Below, piece by piece: positions 17,784 through 27,129 of a DNA stretch of 64,000 nt (positions are counted from its first letter, which is position 1; the number at the start of each line of letters is the position of its first letter). Location: contig DATMAB010000027.1 of assembly GCA_035573675.1 (NCBI GenBank), positions 1-64,000 of the forward strand. Reading direction: 5' to 3'. The position numbers and the translations under genes are program-made. The notes beneath the pieces were generated by a model, which ran no database searches, was not told the origin of the DNA, and saw only the letters and a list, made by a program, of their open reading frames with translations. Source of the stretch: Terriglobales bacterium. Its GTDB lineage: Bacteria > Acidobacteriota > Terriglobia > Terriglobales > Acidobacteriaceae.

Positions 17784-18608
17784 CTACTTCCCCGCCTCCT
17801 CCAGCTTGCGGAATGCCGCCGCCATGCGTTCCGGGATGCCCGTCTTGCCTTCGCCCTCGATCTCCATCAGCAGCGGCGGGGCCTGGGGCGCCGAGCGCAG
17901 CAGCGCCATCGCCTGGTTCCAGTCCACCGAACCCTCGCCCGGCCAGAGATGCGAATCGCGGTCGCGGGCGTTGTCGTGCACGTGCGTGGACTGGATGCGT
18001 GACTTCAGCATCTCGAAGGCCGCCTCGACGCCGTCCGCCAGATGCGCGTGGCCCACGTCGAAGCACACGCCCAGGTCGTCGAAGTGTCCCGCGGTTAGGA
18101 ACTCCAGCAGGCGCGCCGGCGTCGACAGCTCGTTGGGGATGTTCTCCACCAGCAGCGTGACGCCCAGCGGCCTGGCGAAGGCGCGCAGGTGCTCGATGGA
18201 ACTCAGCCCGGCCTCGAATTTGCGCGCGTCGTAGGCTTCGCCCCCTATGCCCATGTGCTGCACCATGAAGCGGAACGGGATCTGCTCGGCCACTTCGAGC
18301 GCCCGCTTGATCTCGTCCATGGCCTCGACGCGGCGCTTGCGATCCGGGTCCACCGGATTGATGGGCGGCGCGCCCGAGCGTCCCCACTCGTAATCGCAGA
18401 ACATGGGCGAGTGCATGGAGTTCAGCGGAACCCCGCTGGACCAGAACCAGGAGGCGATCTCCCGCACGTGGGCGCGGTTGGTGTAGTCCAGATGCCCGCG
18501 GGCGCAGAAGATCTCGATGGCCTCGGCGCCGCCGCGCACCAGGCTGTCCAGCAGCCCGGGGTGCAGCCGCTGCGTCACGTAGACATAGGTGGACATCGCC
18601 CGCCGCAT
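17784..18608 (-). CDS. Sugar phosphate isomerase/epimerase-like TIM-barrel protein
   Basis: 274 residues of the xylose isomerase-like (AP endonuclease 2) superfamily. Seen: GLLDSLVRGGAEAIEIFCARGHLDY, RFMVQHMGIGG, GVTLLVENIPNEL, LGVCFDVGHAHLADG, STHVHDNARDRDSHLWPGEG and PPLLMEIEGEGK. The Glu, Asp, His and Glu residues in VEN, DVGH, HVHDN and MEIEG are those that bind the metal in this superfamily. Substrate cannot be predicted. The ATG overlaps the ggt stop as TGATG, which indicates translational coupling to ggt; this supports the first Met (MRRAMSTY) over the internal one. Confidence 0.85.
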   Translation of the reverse strand: MRRAMSTYVYVTQRLHPGLLDSLVRGGAEAIEIFCARGHLDYTNRAHVREIASWFWSSGVPLNSMHSPMFCDYEWGRSGAPPINPVDPDRKRRVEAMDEIKRALEVAEQIPFRFMVQHMGIGGEAYDARKFEAGLSSIEHLRAFARPLGVTLLVENIPNELSTPARLLEFLTAGHFDDLGVCFDVGHAHLADGVEAAFEMLKSRIQSTHVHDNARDRDSHLWPGEGSVDWNQAMALLRSAPQAPPLLMEIEGEGKTGIPERMAAAFRKLEEAGK

Positions 18609-20374
18609 CAGTAGCCCACCGCCTTCCCGTTGTTGCGCATGTCGCTGGCGCCCAGCCGCTCACCGGTGGCGAGGTCGATGGCGATGCATTCGCCGTCGCT
18701 CCAATAGCCCGACGCGTACACCGGATCCTTTTCCATGAACTTGTGGCCGCGTTCCTCCAGCAGACGCCGCGTGTCTGGAGAAAAGCCGCTCTTCTCCATA
18801 TAGATGGCATCCGGCAGCCACTGATGGTGGAAACGCGGCGCGTTCACCGCTTCCTGGATGTTCAGGCCATAGTCCACCACGCCCATCAGGATGTTGGCCA
18901 CCGTGGTGATGATGCGCGGGCCGCCCGGCGATCCCAGCACCAGGAACAGCTTGCCGTTCTTCAGCACGATGGTCGGCGTCATGGCGGAAAGCGGACGCTT
19001 TCCCGGCCCGATGGCGTTGGCTTCGCCCTGAATCAGCCCGTACAGGTTGGGAACGCCGGGCTTGGTTGCGAAGTCGTCCATCTGGTCGTTCAGCAGGAAG
19101 CCCAAGCCTTCTGCCGTCACTCGCGAGCCCAGCGAATCATTCAGCGTGGTGGTCACAGCGACGGCGTTGCCTTCGGGATCGACCACGGAGTAGTGCGTGG
19201 TGTGTTCCGGCTCGGGAATGAACGAGGGCGGGTGCAACGCTGCTATCCGGTCCAGCTCGTGGAAGACACCCGCCGGGCGCTTCAGCTCTGCGCTTGCGCT
19301 GGCGTGCGCCGGATTCACCGACTCGCGCCAGGCCGCGGCGTAGCGCTTGTCAATGAGCTGCGCCACCGGCAGGGCGGAAAAATCCGGATCGCCGAGAAAC
19401 TGCGCGCGATCGAAGAACGCCCGCCGGAATGCCTCCACGGTGAGATGGATGGAATCCGCCGAGCGATTGCCGAGCTTCGCCAGGTTATAGCCTTCCAAAA
19501 CGTTCAGCGCTTCGATCAGCACGATTCCGCCCGAAGACGGCGGCGGCGCGCCGATGATCTCGTAGCCGCGATACCAGCCCCGCACCGGCTCGCGTTCCTT
19601 CACCGCGTAGGCGGCAAGGTCTGCGAGCGTGATCAGCCCGCCGCCTTTTTCCAGCGCTGCCACCAGTTCGCGCGCCATGGCGCCGCGGTAGAAGTCTTCC
19701 GGGTCGGCGGCGATGCGCTCCAGCGTGCGTGCCAGCTCCGGCTGGCGGAAGATCTCGCCGGCCTTGTACAGGTCGCCGTTGCGCAGGAAGATGCGCCGTG
19801 TCTCGGCGAAGCGAGAAAGGGTTTCCTCTTCGTCTTTGAAGTCCTGGGCGTCCTCGTAGCTGAGCGCGAAGCCCTCGCGCGCCAGGCGGATGGCCGGCTC
19901 CATCACGCGTTTCAGCGGCAGCTTGCCCCACTTCTTCTGCGCGTACGCCAGACCCTTGACCGAGCCGGGCACGGCGATGGCGCGGTAGCCCACCACCGAT
20001 GCGTCCTTGACTACGTTGCCCTGCGCGTCCAGATACATGTCCCGCTGCGCCTTGGCCGGAGCCTTCTCGCGGAAGTCGAGGAAGTGCGTCTTGCCGTCCG
20101 CCCAGCGCACCAGCAGGAATCCGCCGCCGCCCAGGTTGCCGGCTTGCGGATGCACCACCGCCAGAGCGAACCCGGTGGCCACGGCGGCATCCACGGCGTT
20201 GCCGCCCGCCTGCATCATCTCTACGCCCGCTTGCGAAGCCGCCTCGTGGACGCTCGCCACCATCGCCTTGGGGGCGCGCACCGGGCTGCGGCCCGCCCCG
20301 CTGACATTGGCCGGAAGCCCCGCGAAAATCGCAGCAACCGCCAGCAATATCAATGACTTACGATGGATTGGCAT
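18608..20374 (-). CDS. ggt: Gamma-glutamyltransferase
   Basis: 588 residues. Periplasmic or exported enzyme that transfers or hydrolyses the gamma-glutamyl group of glutathione. A signal peptide is evident (KSLILLAVAAIFAGLPANVSG). The precursor is expected to cut itself before Thr392 in EHTTHYSVVDPEGNAVAVTT, the catalytic N-terminal Thr of the small subunit; GSPGGPRIITTVANI and the earlier AGNLGGGGFLLVR and PPPSSGGIVLIEALN are further family motifs. Coupled by TGATG to the downstream isomerase-like gene. Upstream 100 bases hold short GGAAGG and GCTA palindromes but no clear promoter. Confidence 0.95.
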   Translation of the reverse strand: MPIHRKSLILLAVAAIFAGLPANVSGAGRSPVRAPKAMVASVHEAASQAGVEMMQAGGNAVDAAVATGFALAVVHPQAGNLGGGGFLLVRWADGKTHFLDFREKAPAKAQRDMYLDAQGNVVKDASVVGYRAIAVPGSVKGLAYAQKKWGKLPLKRVMEPAIRLAREGFALSYEDAQDFKDEEETLSRFAETRRIFLRNGDLYKAGEIFRQPELARTLERIAADPEDFYRGAMARELVAALEKGGGLITLADLAAYAVKEREPVRGWYRGYEIIGAPPPSSGGIVLIEALNVLEGYNLAKLGNRSADSIHLTVEAFRRAFFDRAQFLGDPDFSALPVAQLIDKRYAAAWRESVNPAHASASAELKRPAGVFHELDRIAALHPPSFIPEPEHTTHYSVVDPEGNAVAVTTTLNDSLGSRVTAEGLGFLLNDQMDDFATKPGVPNLYGLIQGEANAIGPGKRPLSAMTPTIVLKNGKLFLVLGSPGGPRIITTVANILMGVVDYGLNIQEAVNAPRFHHQWLPDAIYMEKSGFSPDTRRLLEERGHKFMEKDPVYASGYWSDGECIAIDLATGERLGASDMRNNGKAVGY

Positions 20375-20475
20375 GGAAGGCTCCGGAAGGCCCTACGGAG
20401 TGGGGCCCGCCGCACCGGCAAGCTAACGAGGCTAGCCCACCGGCTGGGGAGGAGTCAAATCGTGTACGCCCTGCC

Positions 20476-22137
20476 CTATTTGGGCTTGTCCGCTATCTTC
20501 CAGACCCCGTTGAGGAGCACGGTGTCGACCTTGAGGGGTTCTTTGACGGTCGCCGATTCCGCCTCCACCACGGCGGTGTCGCCGGTCTGGGTGACGCGCG
20601 TGATCCTCAGGTCCCAGGGGAACATCTTGGAAAGGATGTCCAGCGCCATTTCGCCGAAGGGACCTTCCATGTCCTTGAACGACTCCGGGTTGGCGGAGAG
20701 CGCCTTCAGCTTGGCGACGTTCTTCTCATGAATCGCATCTGCGAACTCGAGCAGCAGCTTCCCGGGCCCGGTCTGGGCGGCGGCGATCTGCTCCGGCGTG
20801 GGAGGATCGCGCGGCTTGGGAGGCTCGGCGCCTTCCTCCTGCCCCACCCTCCACTCGCCGCCCATCTTCACCGTGTGCAGCTTGATGGTCTCCTTCCCGC
20901 TCTTGGTCGCCTTCATGGCGATGACTTCAGCGCGGTCCCCCTTCTCCGTGACTTCCACCACCTTCAGGCCGACCGGGAATGTGGCCTTGATCATCTTCAT
21001 CATCATGGCGCCGTCGGGGCCGTCGAGTTGCGCCGCCATTTCCGGGGCCACCAGCTTCTTGAGCGCCAGCTTGTTGCCCAGCCGCGCGGCGCTCATGAAC
21101 GCGGTTACCGTCTTGCCCGGGCCGCTCAGGGCGGCCTTCGTGCCCTCATAGGTCGGCGGAGGCTTGCGCAGCACCGTGGCCCGGAACGTGGCCCCGTAGT
21201 GGTACTCGGTGCCCATGAAGTCGTCCATCTCCTTCATGAACAGCTTGCCGGCCACGGTGTTGGCGTCGAACGTCTCCGGCAGGAAAATGTGCATGCCGGA
21301 AACTGACACGGAAGCCGATTCCCCTTCTTCCTTGGCGAAGCCGCGGTGGTAGATCTGTCCTCCCTTGGGCTCGCGGTCGGCGCCGATCTCCACCTCGACC
21401 GCGTGGACCTTGCCCTCGCGCGCCAGCTCTTGCATCCCGAAGCTCCCCAGCAGTACGTCTTCCGGGATAGGCCCGTCGCTCAGCACCACGGAGAGTTTCT
21501 CCGGGTCGCCGGGAAAATCCCGGCGCCCGACCACGTACGCATGCGTCAGCTGGGTCGCCTGGTCCTTGACGATGAATTCGCCGGCGGCGGTACCCGGCTG
21601 CTGCCCGGCGATCGCCGCCTTGTCGGCTTCACTCAGGCTCAAGGGGTACGGAGCCACGGCCGCGCGGAATGTGATGTCGAACTCGAAACGGTCCTCGAAG
21701 AAGCTGCCCTCTTCTTCCGTGAACACCCGGCCCGCAACTGCGTTGCCGTCGACGACCTGTGGCTCGAACTTCTCCTTAAAGCCTACCGGCACATAGCCGT
21801 CTGCGATCGCCGGATCGTAGATGGTCGCCCCCAGGGTGTCCTTGTCCTGAGTGACCGAGACCTCCAGCGCGTGGAGCTTGCCCTCCTTGGCCATTTTCTT
21901 CAGCGCGCTGGACCCCCTCCTCAGCGGCGGGACAGGCACGTCGCTCAGGAGGACATGAATGAACTCCTGTTCGTCTTCCGGGCTGTTCTTGGAGATCTGC
22001 GCATAGGCGTAGTTGAGTTGCGTGGTCTTGCCGTTGACAGTCAACTGGCCCGAGGCCTTGCCCGCTTCCTCGCCGGCCGCAGCCAACATGGAGACTGCAA
22101 GCAAGAGGGAGACGCAGAGGACGTCGCGCAGCTTCAC
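20476..22137 (-). CDS. Secreted protein of unknown function with two duplicated domain pairs
   Basis: 553 residues from GTG 22137, which directly precedes a signal peptide (LRDVLCVSLLLAVSMLAAAG) and follows a G-rich stretch. The open frame goes on to 22236, but those residues do not look like a signal sequence. Module A (about 30-163, from GQLTVNGKTTQLNYAYA) and module B (about 186-330, from GEFIVKDQATQLTHAYVVG) are homologous: both have LSD near the middle, a K-x-HA-x-EV strand, and end D-x-N-x-VAG-x-x-F and FRA-V. The rest holds two more repeats (about 355-455 and 465-553), each starting GPGK and ending in a V-x-W strand, resembling DUF4878/NTF2-like domains. I do not recognise modules A/B. 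Confidence 0.75.
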   Translation of the reverse strand: MKLRDVLCVSLLLAVSMLAAAGEEAGKASGQLTVNGKTTQLNYAYAQISKNSPEDEQEFIHVLLSDVPVPPLRRGSSALKKMAKEGKLHALEVSVTQDKDTLGATIYDPAIADGYVPVGFKEKFEPQVVDGNAVAGRVFTEEEGSFFEDRFEFDITFRAAVAPYPLSLSEADKAAIAGQQPGTAAGEFIVKDQATQLTHAYVVGRRDFPGDPEKLSVVLSDGPIPEDVLLGSFGMQELAREGKVHAVEVEIGADREPKGGQIYHRGFAKEEGESASVSVSGMHIFLPETFDANTVAGKLFMKEMDDFMGTEYHYGATFRATVLRKPPPTYEGTKAALSGPGKTVTAFMSAARLGNKLALKKLVAPEMAAQLDGPDGAMMMKMIKATFPVGLKVVEVTEKGDRAEVIAMKATKSGKETIKLHTVKMGGEWRVGQEEGAEPPKPRDPPTPEQIAAAQTGPGKLLLEFADAIHEKNVAKLKALSANPESFKDMEGPFGEMALDILSKMFPWDLRITRVTQTGDTAVVEAESATVKEPLKVDTVLLNGVWKIADKPK

Positions 22138-22236
22138 CTTCCACCCCCTGACTGACCAGGGGGAAAGGTACGCTACTGGCTGGTCCCGGTCAATCTGAGT
22201 CGAGAGCGTTTCCAGCCCACGACGATGAGAGGGCAT

Positions 22237-22470
22237 TTACCTACGGAAGAGCTTGGAGAACAACACCGGAAAGGGTCTTGCCCAAAGATGGTCGCCGGTT
22301 CCGTCGCACTCCGGACACGTTCCTGTACCTTTGCAGAGCGGGCATTTCGGTTCCACGGAACTGACGTGGACATTCACACGCGTGCCCTGACACTCGGCAC
22401 ACTGACCTGTGCCCTCGCAGTCATAACACTCCCACGAATAGAGCCGGTTCTTCTTTGCGCCCTTGTTCAT
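22237..22470 (-). CDS. Small DnaJ-type zinc-finger protein
   Basis: 77 residues. It contains CYDCEGTGQCAECQGT and CPLCKGTGTCPECDGTG, i.e. four CxxC pairs with Gly-rich spacers, the pattern of the DnaJ central zinc domain, but no J domain and no client-binding domain. Such stand-alone Cys-rich proteins occur in several phyla and may bind zinc or assist thiol chemistry; the function is not known. The gene lies 12 bases downstream of the HtrA-type protease and about 100 bases upstream of the large secreted protein, all on the minus strand. Confidence 0.75.
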   Translation of the reverse strand: MNKGAKKNRLYSWECYDCEGTGQCAECQGTRVNVHVSSVEPKCPLCKGTGTCPECDGTGDHLWARPFPVLFSKLFRR

Positions 22471-22482
22471 GATTCAATTCTT

Positions 22483-23634
22483 CTAGAGCGCCTCGCGCAC
22501 CTCGCTCAGCGGCACGTCAATCTCCAGGCGTCGTTTGCCGCGATACACGGCCACGCGTACCGTATCGCCGGCCTTGCGGTTGTTCATTACGCGCGCGATG
22601 TCGCTCTGGTCGGTGACTTCTTCGCCGTCGATGGCCACGATGAGGTCGCCGCCGATCATGATGGGCATGTTGCCCAGGTACGCCCGCCGAGTCCCGCCCT
22701 TGAGTCCCGCCTTCTCGGCCGGACCTCCCGGCACCACCTGCAGGATGAGCACGCCCGCATCCGCCGGCAGACCCATTTCCGCCGCCAGCTCCGGCCCGAT
22801 GGGCAGCGTCCGGATGCCGAGCACCGGCCGCCGCACGCGCCCGAAGGTGACCAGGTCGTTGAGCACCGCTTTGGCCACGTTGATGGGGATGGCGAAGCCG
22901 ATGCCCGCGCTTTGTCCGACCTGGCTGAGAATGAACGTGTTGATGCCGATCACTTCGCCCTGAGAATTCAGCAGCGGCCCGCCCGAATTTCCCGGATTGA
23001 TGGCCGCATCTGTCTGGATGGCTTCATCCACGAACAGGCCGGGCTCCGGCCCCCGCACCGGGCGCAGCGCACTCACGATACCGCGCGTCATTGTCCCACT
23101 CAGTCCGAACGGATTGCCGATGGCGTACACCTTCTGCCCCACCACCAGCGCCCGCGAGTCCCCCAGCGTCGCCGGCTTCAGGTTCTCCGCGGCCGGGATG
23201 CGGATGACCGCCAGGTCGTTGGGCCGGTCGAAGCCGATCACTTCCGCGCGGAACTTGCGCTTGTCCGAAAGCGTCACCTCCACCTGCCGCGCGTTCCGCA
23301 CCACGTGATAGTTGGTGAGGATGTGGCCCTGCTTGTCCAGGATGAACCCCGAGCCCTGGCCCTGCTCCGGCACCGGCCCGTAAAAAAAGTCGAAGGCCAC
23401 CGTCGTGGAGGTGATGTTGACCACCGAGGGCAGCGCCTTGCGATACACCTCGATGTTGGTCTGCTCGTCGGCGTCGAGCGCCGGCGCCGCTGCGGCTTCC
23501 GTGATCTCCAGGGTCGCCGGGCGCATGCGCCCGGTTTCGTCGGACGCCGAGCGCACGCCGCGGTAGTGCGTGGTCAGGTAGTAGAAGCTGGCCGCCAGCA
23601 ACAGCGCCAGCAGGACTGGTCGCAGGGATTTCAT
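22483..23634 (-). CDS. HtrA/DegP-like trypsin-like serine protease with PDZ domain
   Basis: 383 residues from ATG 23634, with GAGG 6 bases upstream. An N-terminal membrane anchor or signal (SLRPVLLALLLAASFYYL) exports it. The catalytic triad is His110 (ILTNYHVV), Asp140 (RPNDLAVI) and Ser217 (NPGNSGGPL). A C-terminal PDZ domain follows (about 285-375: RRPVLGIRTLPIG to GGDLIVAIDGEEV). This is a periplasmic quality-control protease/chaperone. The frame is open up to 24153 on the opposite side of coaE; that extension was discarded because the signal peptide starts here. Confidence 0.93.
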   Translation of the reverse strand: MKSLRPVLLALLLAASFYYLTTHYRGVRSASDETGRMRPATLEITEAAAAPALDADEQTNIEVYRKALPSVVNITSTTVAFDFFYGPVPEQGQGSGFILDKQGHILTNYHVVRNARQVEVTLSDKRKFRAEVIGFDRPNDLAVIRIPAAENLKPATLGDSRALVVGQKVYAIGNPFGLSGTMTRGIVSALRPVRGPEPGLFVDEAIQTDAAINPGNSGGPLLNSQGEVIGINTFILSQVGQSAGIGFAIPINVAKAVLNDLVTFGRVRRPVLGIRTLPIGPELAAEMGLPADAGVLILQVVPGGPAEKAGLKGGTRRAYLGNMPIMIGGDLIVAIDGEEVTDQSDIARVMNNRKAGDTVRVAVYRGKRRLEIDVPLSEVREAL

Positions 23635-23732
23635 GACATACCTCGATGAGTTCCGCGCGCAGAATGCCGCACCGGACACAACACTTAAGGATAGCGCGCC
23701 GACCGTGTAGCCTGCAGCGGAAGCAGGCGCGT

Positions 23733-24440
23733 CTACCGCCTTGCGATTCTCGTTGCGCGCGTCCTTTCCCTTTTTGCCTTTTTCATTTTCCCTTCTGCAT
23801 TCCGCCGTTCTCTTCGCCTCTGTATCTCTGTGGCTATTTCGAGCAGTTCCGCAAACACTTTCTCCACCTGGCTGTCCGTCTGCTCCAGCGTTCCGGAATT
23901 GTCGATGACGTAGTCCGCCCGCGCCACCTTTTCCTTGTCCGGCATCTGTGCGGCCAGGCGCCGGGCGGCTTCCGCGCGTCCCGCCTCGACGCCCAGCGGA
24001 TAGCGTGCGGCGAAGCGCTCCACCTTCTGCGCCTGCCGGCAGGTCACCACCACCAGCTTGTCGAAACGCGGTGCCGCGCCCGCCTCCAGGATCAGCGCTG
24101 CCTCCACCACCGCCAGGGCCTGCGGTTCTTCGCGCTCCAGGTCGTCCATCCACGCGTCCTGCATCGCGATTACCGCCGGATGCACGATGCGGTTCAGCTC
24201 CGCGATGCGTCCGCCACCGAACGCCGCGTCGGCCAGCTTCTTGCGGTCGATGGACTTGTCGGCAGCCAGAATGTCGCTACCGAACCGCCGCACGATCTCC
24301 TGGTACACAGGGAGACCCGGGCGCATGAGTTCGTGTACCAGGCGGTCGGCATCGAGCACGCGCGCGCCGCGCCGCGCCAGCATCTGGGCTACGGTGGACT
24401 TGCCGCTGGAAAGACCGCCGGTCAGCCCCACCCGCAGCAC
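23733..24440 (-). CDS. coaE: Dephospho-CoA kinase, with a basic C-terminal tail
   Basis: 235 residues. Phosphorylates dephospho-CoA in the last step of coenzyme A synthesis. P-loop GGLSSGKSTVAQML near the N-terminus, DADRLVHELMRPG, VIAMQDAWMDDLE and VVVTCRQAQKVERFAAR are family motifs; VIDNSGTLEQTDSQV marks the normal end at about residue 195. The last 35 residues (IQRRRERRNAEGKMKKAKRE and on) are unusually basic and are encoded by low-complexity sequence resembling a CAGAGATACAGAGG repeat, so the stop has probably been displaced. Four bases separate it from folD. Confidence 0.93.
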   Translation of the reverse strand: MLRVGLTGGLSSGKSTVAQMLARRGARVLDADRLVHELMRPGLPVYQEIVRRFGSDILAADKSIDRKKLADAAFGGGRIAELNRIVHPAVIAMQDAWMDDLEREEPQALAVVEAALILEAGAAPRFDKLVVVTCRQAQKVERFAARYPLGVEAGRAEAARRLAAQMPDKEKVARADYVIDNSGTLEQTDSQVEKVFAELLEIATEIQRRRERRNAEGKMKKAKRERTRATRIARR

Positions 24441-24443
24441 GTG

Positions 24444-25385
<942 letters not shown>

Positions 25386-25395
25386 GAGGCCTCGA

Positions 25396-25512
25396 TTCGA
25401 ATTGCATCATGGAATCATGGCTTCATTCAATCATGCGTCGCACCTCCAGGCAACGTCGCGCCGCACTTGACACCGTGACGCAATCCTTCAATGATTCAAG
25501 ATCGATGATTGC
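25396..25512. repeat. ATGATTCAA/AATCATG degenerate inverted repeat between folD and the Trm112-like gene
   Basis: Units GCATCATGGAATCATGG, TTCATTCAATCATGCG on the left and CAATCCTTCAATGATTCAAG, ATCGATGATTGCC on the right face each other. The ATG of the small plus-strand gene at 25505 lies in the right arm. Confidence 0.5.
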
Positions 25513-25672
25513 CCAGGACCTGCTTGATATCCTCGTCTGCCCGGCCTGCAAGCAGCCGCTCGCCTATAACCAGCAGGCGGAGACGCTGAAGTGCGCCGCC
25601 TGCCGCCGCGTCTATCCCATCGTGGACGATATTCCGGTGCTGCTGGTCGATGAGGCCAAGATCGAAGACTAG
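25505..25672 (+). CDS. Trm112-family protein
   Basis: 55 residues, MIAQDLLDILVCPACKQPLA, then LKCAACRRVYPIVDDIPVLL. Trm112/YcaR proteins bind zinc through two CxxC pairs (CPAC and CAAC here) and in eukaryotes and archaea activate methyltransferases; the bacterial role is poorly known. The open frame starts earlier at 25409, but that part is repeat sequence; the ATG at 25505 gives the normal family length. It is isolated, followed by a short palindromic repeat. Confidence 0.88.
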   Translation: MIAQDLLDILVCPACKQPLAYNQQAETLKCAACRRVYPIVDDIPVLLVDEAKIED

Positions 25673-25765
25673 CGCCTCTGGTTTCTCCAATCGTCTTTCG
25701 GAGGGCACGGCCAGCCATGCCGTCACCGCTGAATAGGCACAGGGGCTTCAGCCCCGGAGTGAACC

Positions 25766-27124
25766 CTACTTCCGCCTCCACGTCTTCCCGCCATCCTCCG
25801 TGATCCAGACAATGCCGTCGGAGGTCTCAACCGTCCCGTGCTGCAGGTCGCGGAAGTCGATGCGCACGATGTCGGGAAGCTCGGCCACTTCGGCGGGCGT
25901 CATGAGCGACGTCCGGGGAGGCACCAGCGAGCGCGGCTGCCACGTTTCCCCGCCGTCGGCGGAGTAGTACAAGCCCAGGTGTGATCCGCCGGCCCACACG
26001 TTTGCGCCCATCACCGCCACTGCCCGGAACCGCATCGGCGAAGCGATCCTCACGTCCTGCCAGGTCTTTCCGCCATCCAGCGAGCGTTGCACCTGTCCTT
26101 CCGAAGTGACCGTCCAGCGCGCCATCGCTGTCCTGGCGCTGACCTGGTAGTTCGTCACGTTCCCCGCCGCGGCGTGCTTCTTCATCGGCAGCGCGGCAGG
26201 AGGCTGATAGGCGGCTTCCGTCTTGGTCTTCGCGGCGGCTTCTTTCTCGTCGCTGGCCGGGCGATCGGCGCGTGACTCCGCGATGACCATCTCGTTCTCG
26301 CGGCTCTGGGCAACCTCACCCTTGTCCCGCGGCGGGGGCGCCGCGGCCGGAGCCTGCGGCGCGATCTGCGAACTCAGAGCGCCTCCGACCACGCCCGCCC
26401 GTGTCCCAGGCCCCACGCCCGCACCGCTGCCTGAGCCGATTCCTCCGCCCGTGTCGGGACCAACGCCTTCCCGTCCCGCAGCGGGCGCGCTCGCCGCCCG
26501 CTCCCGGGCGCGGCTGTCGTCCTTGCTCTCCGGAGCCGCAGCCGCCAGGCGCGGGGCTTCTTCCTGCGCCACTTTTCGCTGCGCTTCCGCGGGCTTGATT
26601 CGATCGAATTCCCGGTCTTGCAGGTCTGCGAGCTTGCCCGGCTCGCTCGCGGCGGTTTGCGATTCCACCCGGCCATTGACGGCGACACTGCTCGGCTTGG
26701 CCGCCTCTTCCTGGCGCTCAGGCTGCGCCGGCACGGGCGCTTCGCTCTGCGCCACTTGCACTTCCGGCGGCACATCCCGCCGCATCCACGGCGCACGGAC
26801 CAGCACCGCCGCCCCCACGATCAGCACCGCCGCCAGCGCGCCCCATTGCAGGTGCTCCCAGCGCAGCCAGCGCGAGCGCTCCGCCGGCGTAACGGCATGC
26901 GTTTCCAGTTCGGCTTCCGCTGGTTGCGCCCGCGCCAGTACGTCGCGGCATTCGGCGCATACGCCCAGATGCGCCAGCACCTGCTCGCGCTCGCGCGCGC
27001 GCAGCTTGCGTTCCGCGAACGCCGCCAGCAGGTCGGCATCCGGATGCGCCTCACCCGCAGCCCCCAGCGCCGCCAGGCGCTCGCGCACCGCGTTCGGGAT
27101 CTCCGGCTTGGGCGTCTCCGCCAT
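25766..27124 (-). CDS. Anti-sigma factor-like zinc-finger membrane protein with C-terminal Ycf48/BNR-like repeats
   Basis: 452 residues. The N-terminal cytoplasmic part carries AHLGVCAECRD (His52, Cys56, Cys59), the H-x3-C-x2-C of anti-sigma zinc fingers. One membrane helix (about 93-110) follows. Residues 115-330 are low complexity (Ala/Pro/Gly rich, with a GGGIGSGSGAGVGPG stretch). The last 110 residues contain SLDGGKTWQ, SADGGETWQ and TEDGGKTWR, the Asp-box beta-propeller motif seen in Ycf48-like photosystem assembly factors and sialidases. It starts 5 bases after the sigma factor gene's stop, so it is most likely the cognate regulator. The external Asp-box domain could sense something, but this is inference. 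Confidence 0.8.
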   Translation of the reverse strand: MAETPKPEIPNAVRERLAALGAAGEAHPDADLLAAFAERKLRAREREQVLAHLGVCAECRDVLARAQPAEAELETHAVTPAERSRWLRWEHLQWGALAAVLIVGAAVLVRAPWMRRDVPPEVQVAQSEAPVPAQPERQEEAAKPSSVAVNGRVESQTAASEPGKLADLQDREFDRIKPAEAQRKVAQEEAPRLAAAAPESKDDSRARERAASAPAAGREGVGPDTGGGIGSGSGAGVGPGTRAGVVGGALSSQIAPQAPAAAPPPRDKGEVAQSRENEMVIAESRADRPASDEKEAAAKTKTEAAYQPPAALPMKKHAAAGNVTNYQVSARTAMARWTVTSEGQVQRSLDGGKTWQDVRIASPMRFRAVAVMGANVWAGGSHLGLYYSADGGETWQPRSLVPPRTSLMTPAEVAELPDIVRIDFRDLQHGTVETSDGIVWITEDGGKTWRRK

Positions 27125-27129
27125 CGTGA

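Noticed and set aside
18743-20356. 537-codon plus-strand open frame
   Set aside because: Antisense to gamma-glutamyltransferase, which has signal peptide and catalytic Thr; no motif in the shadow frame.
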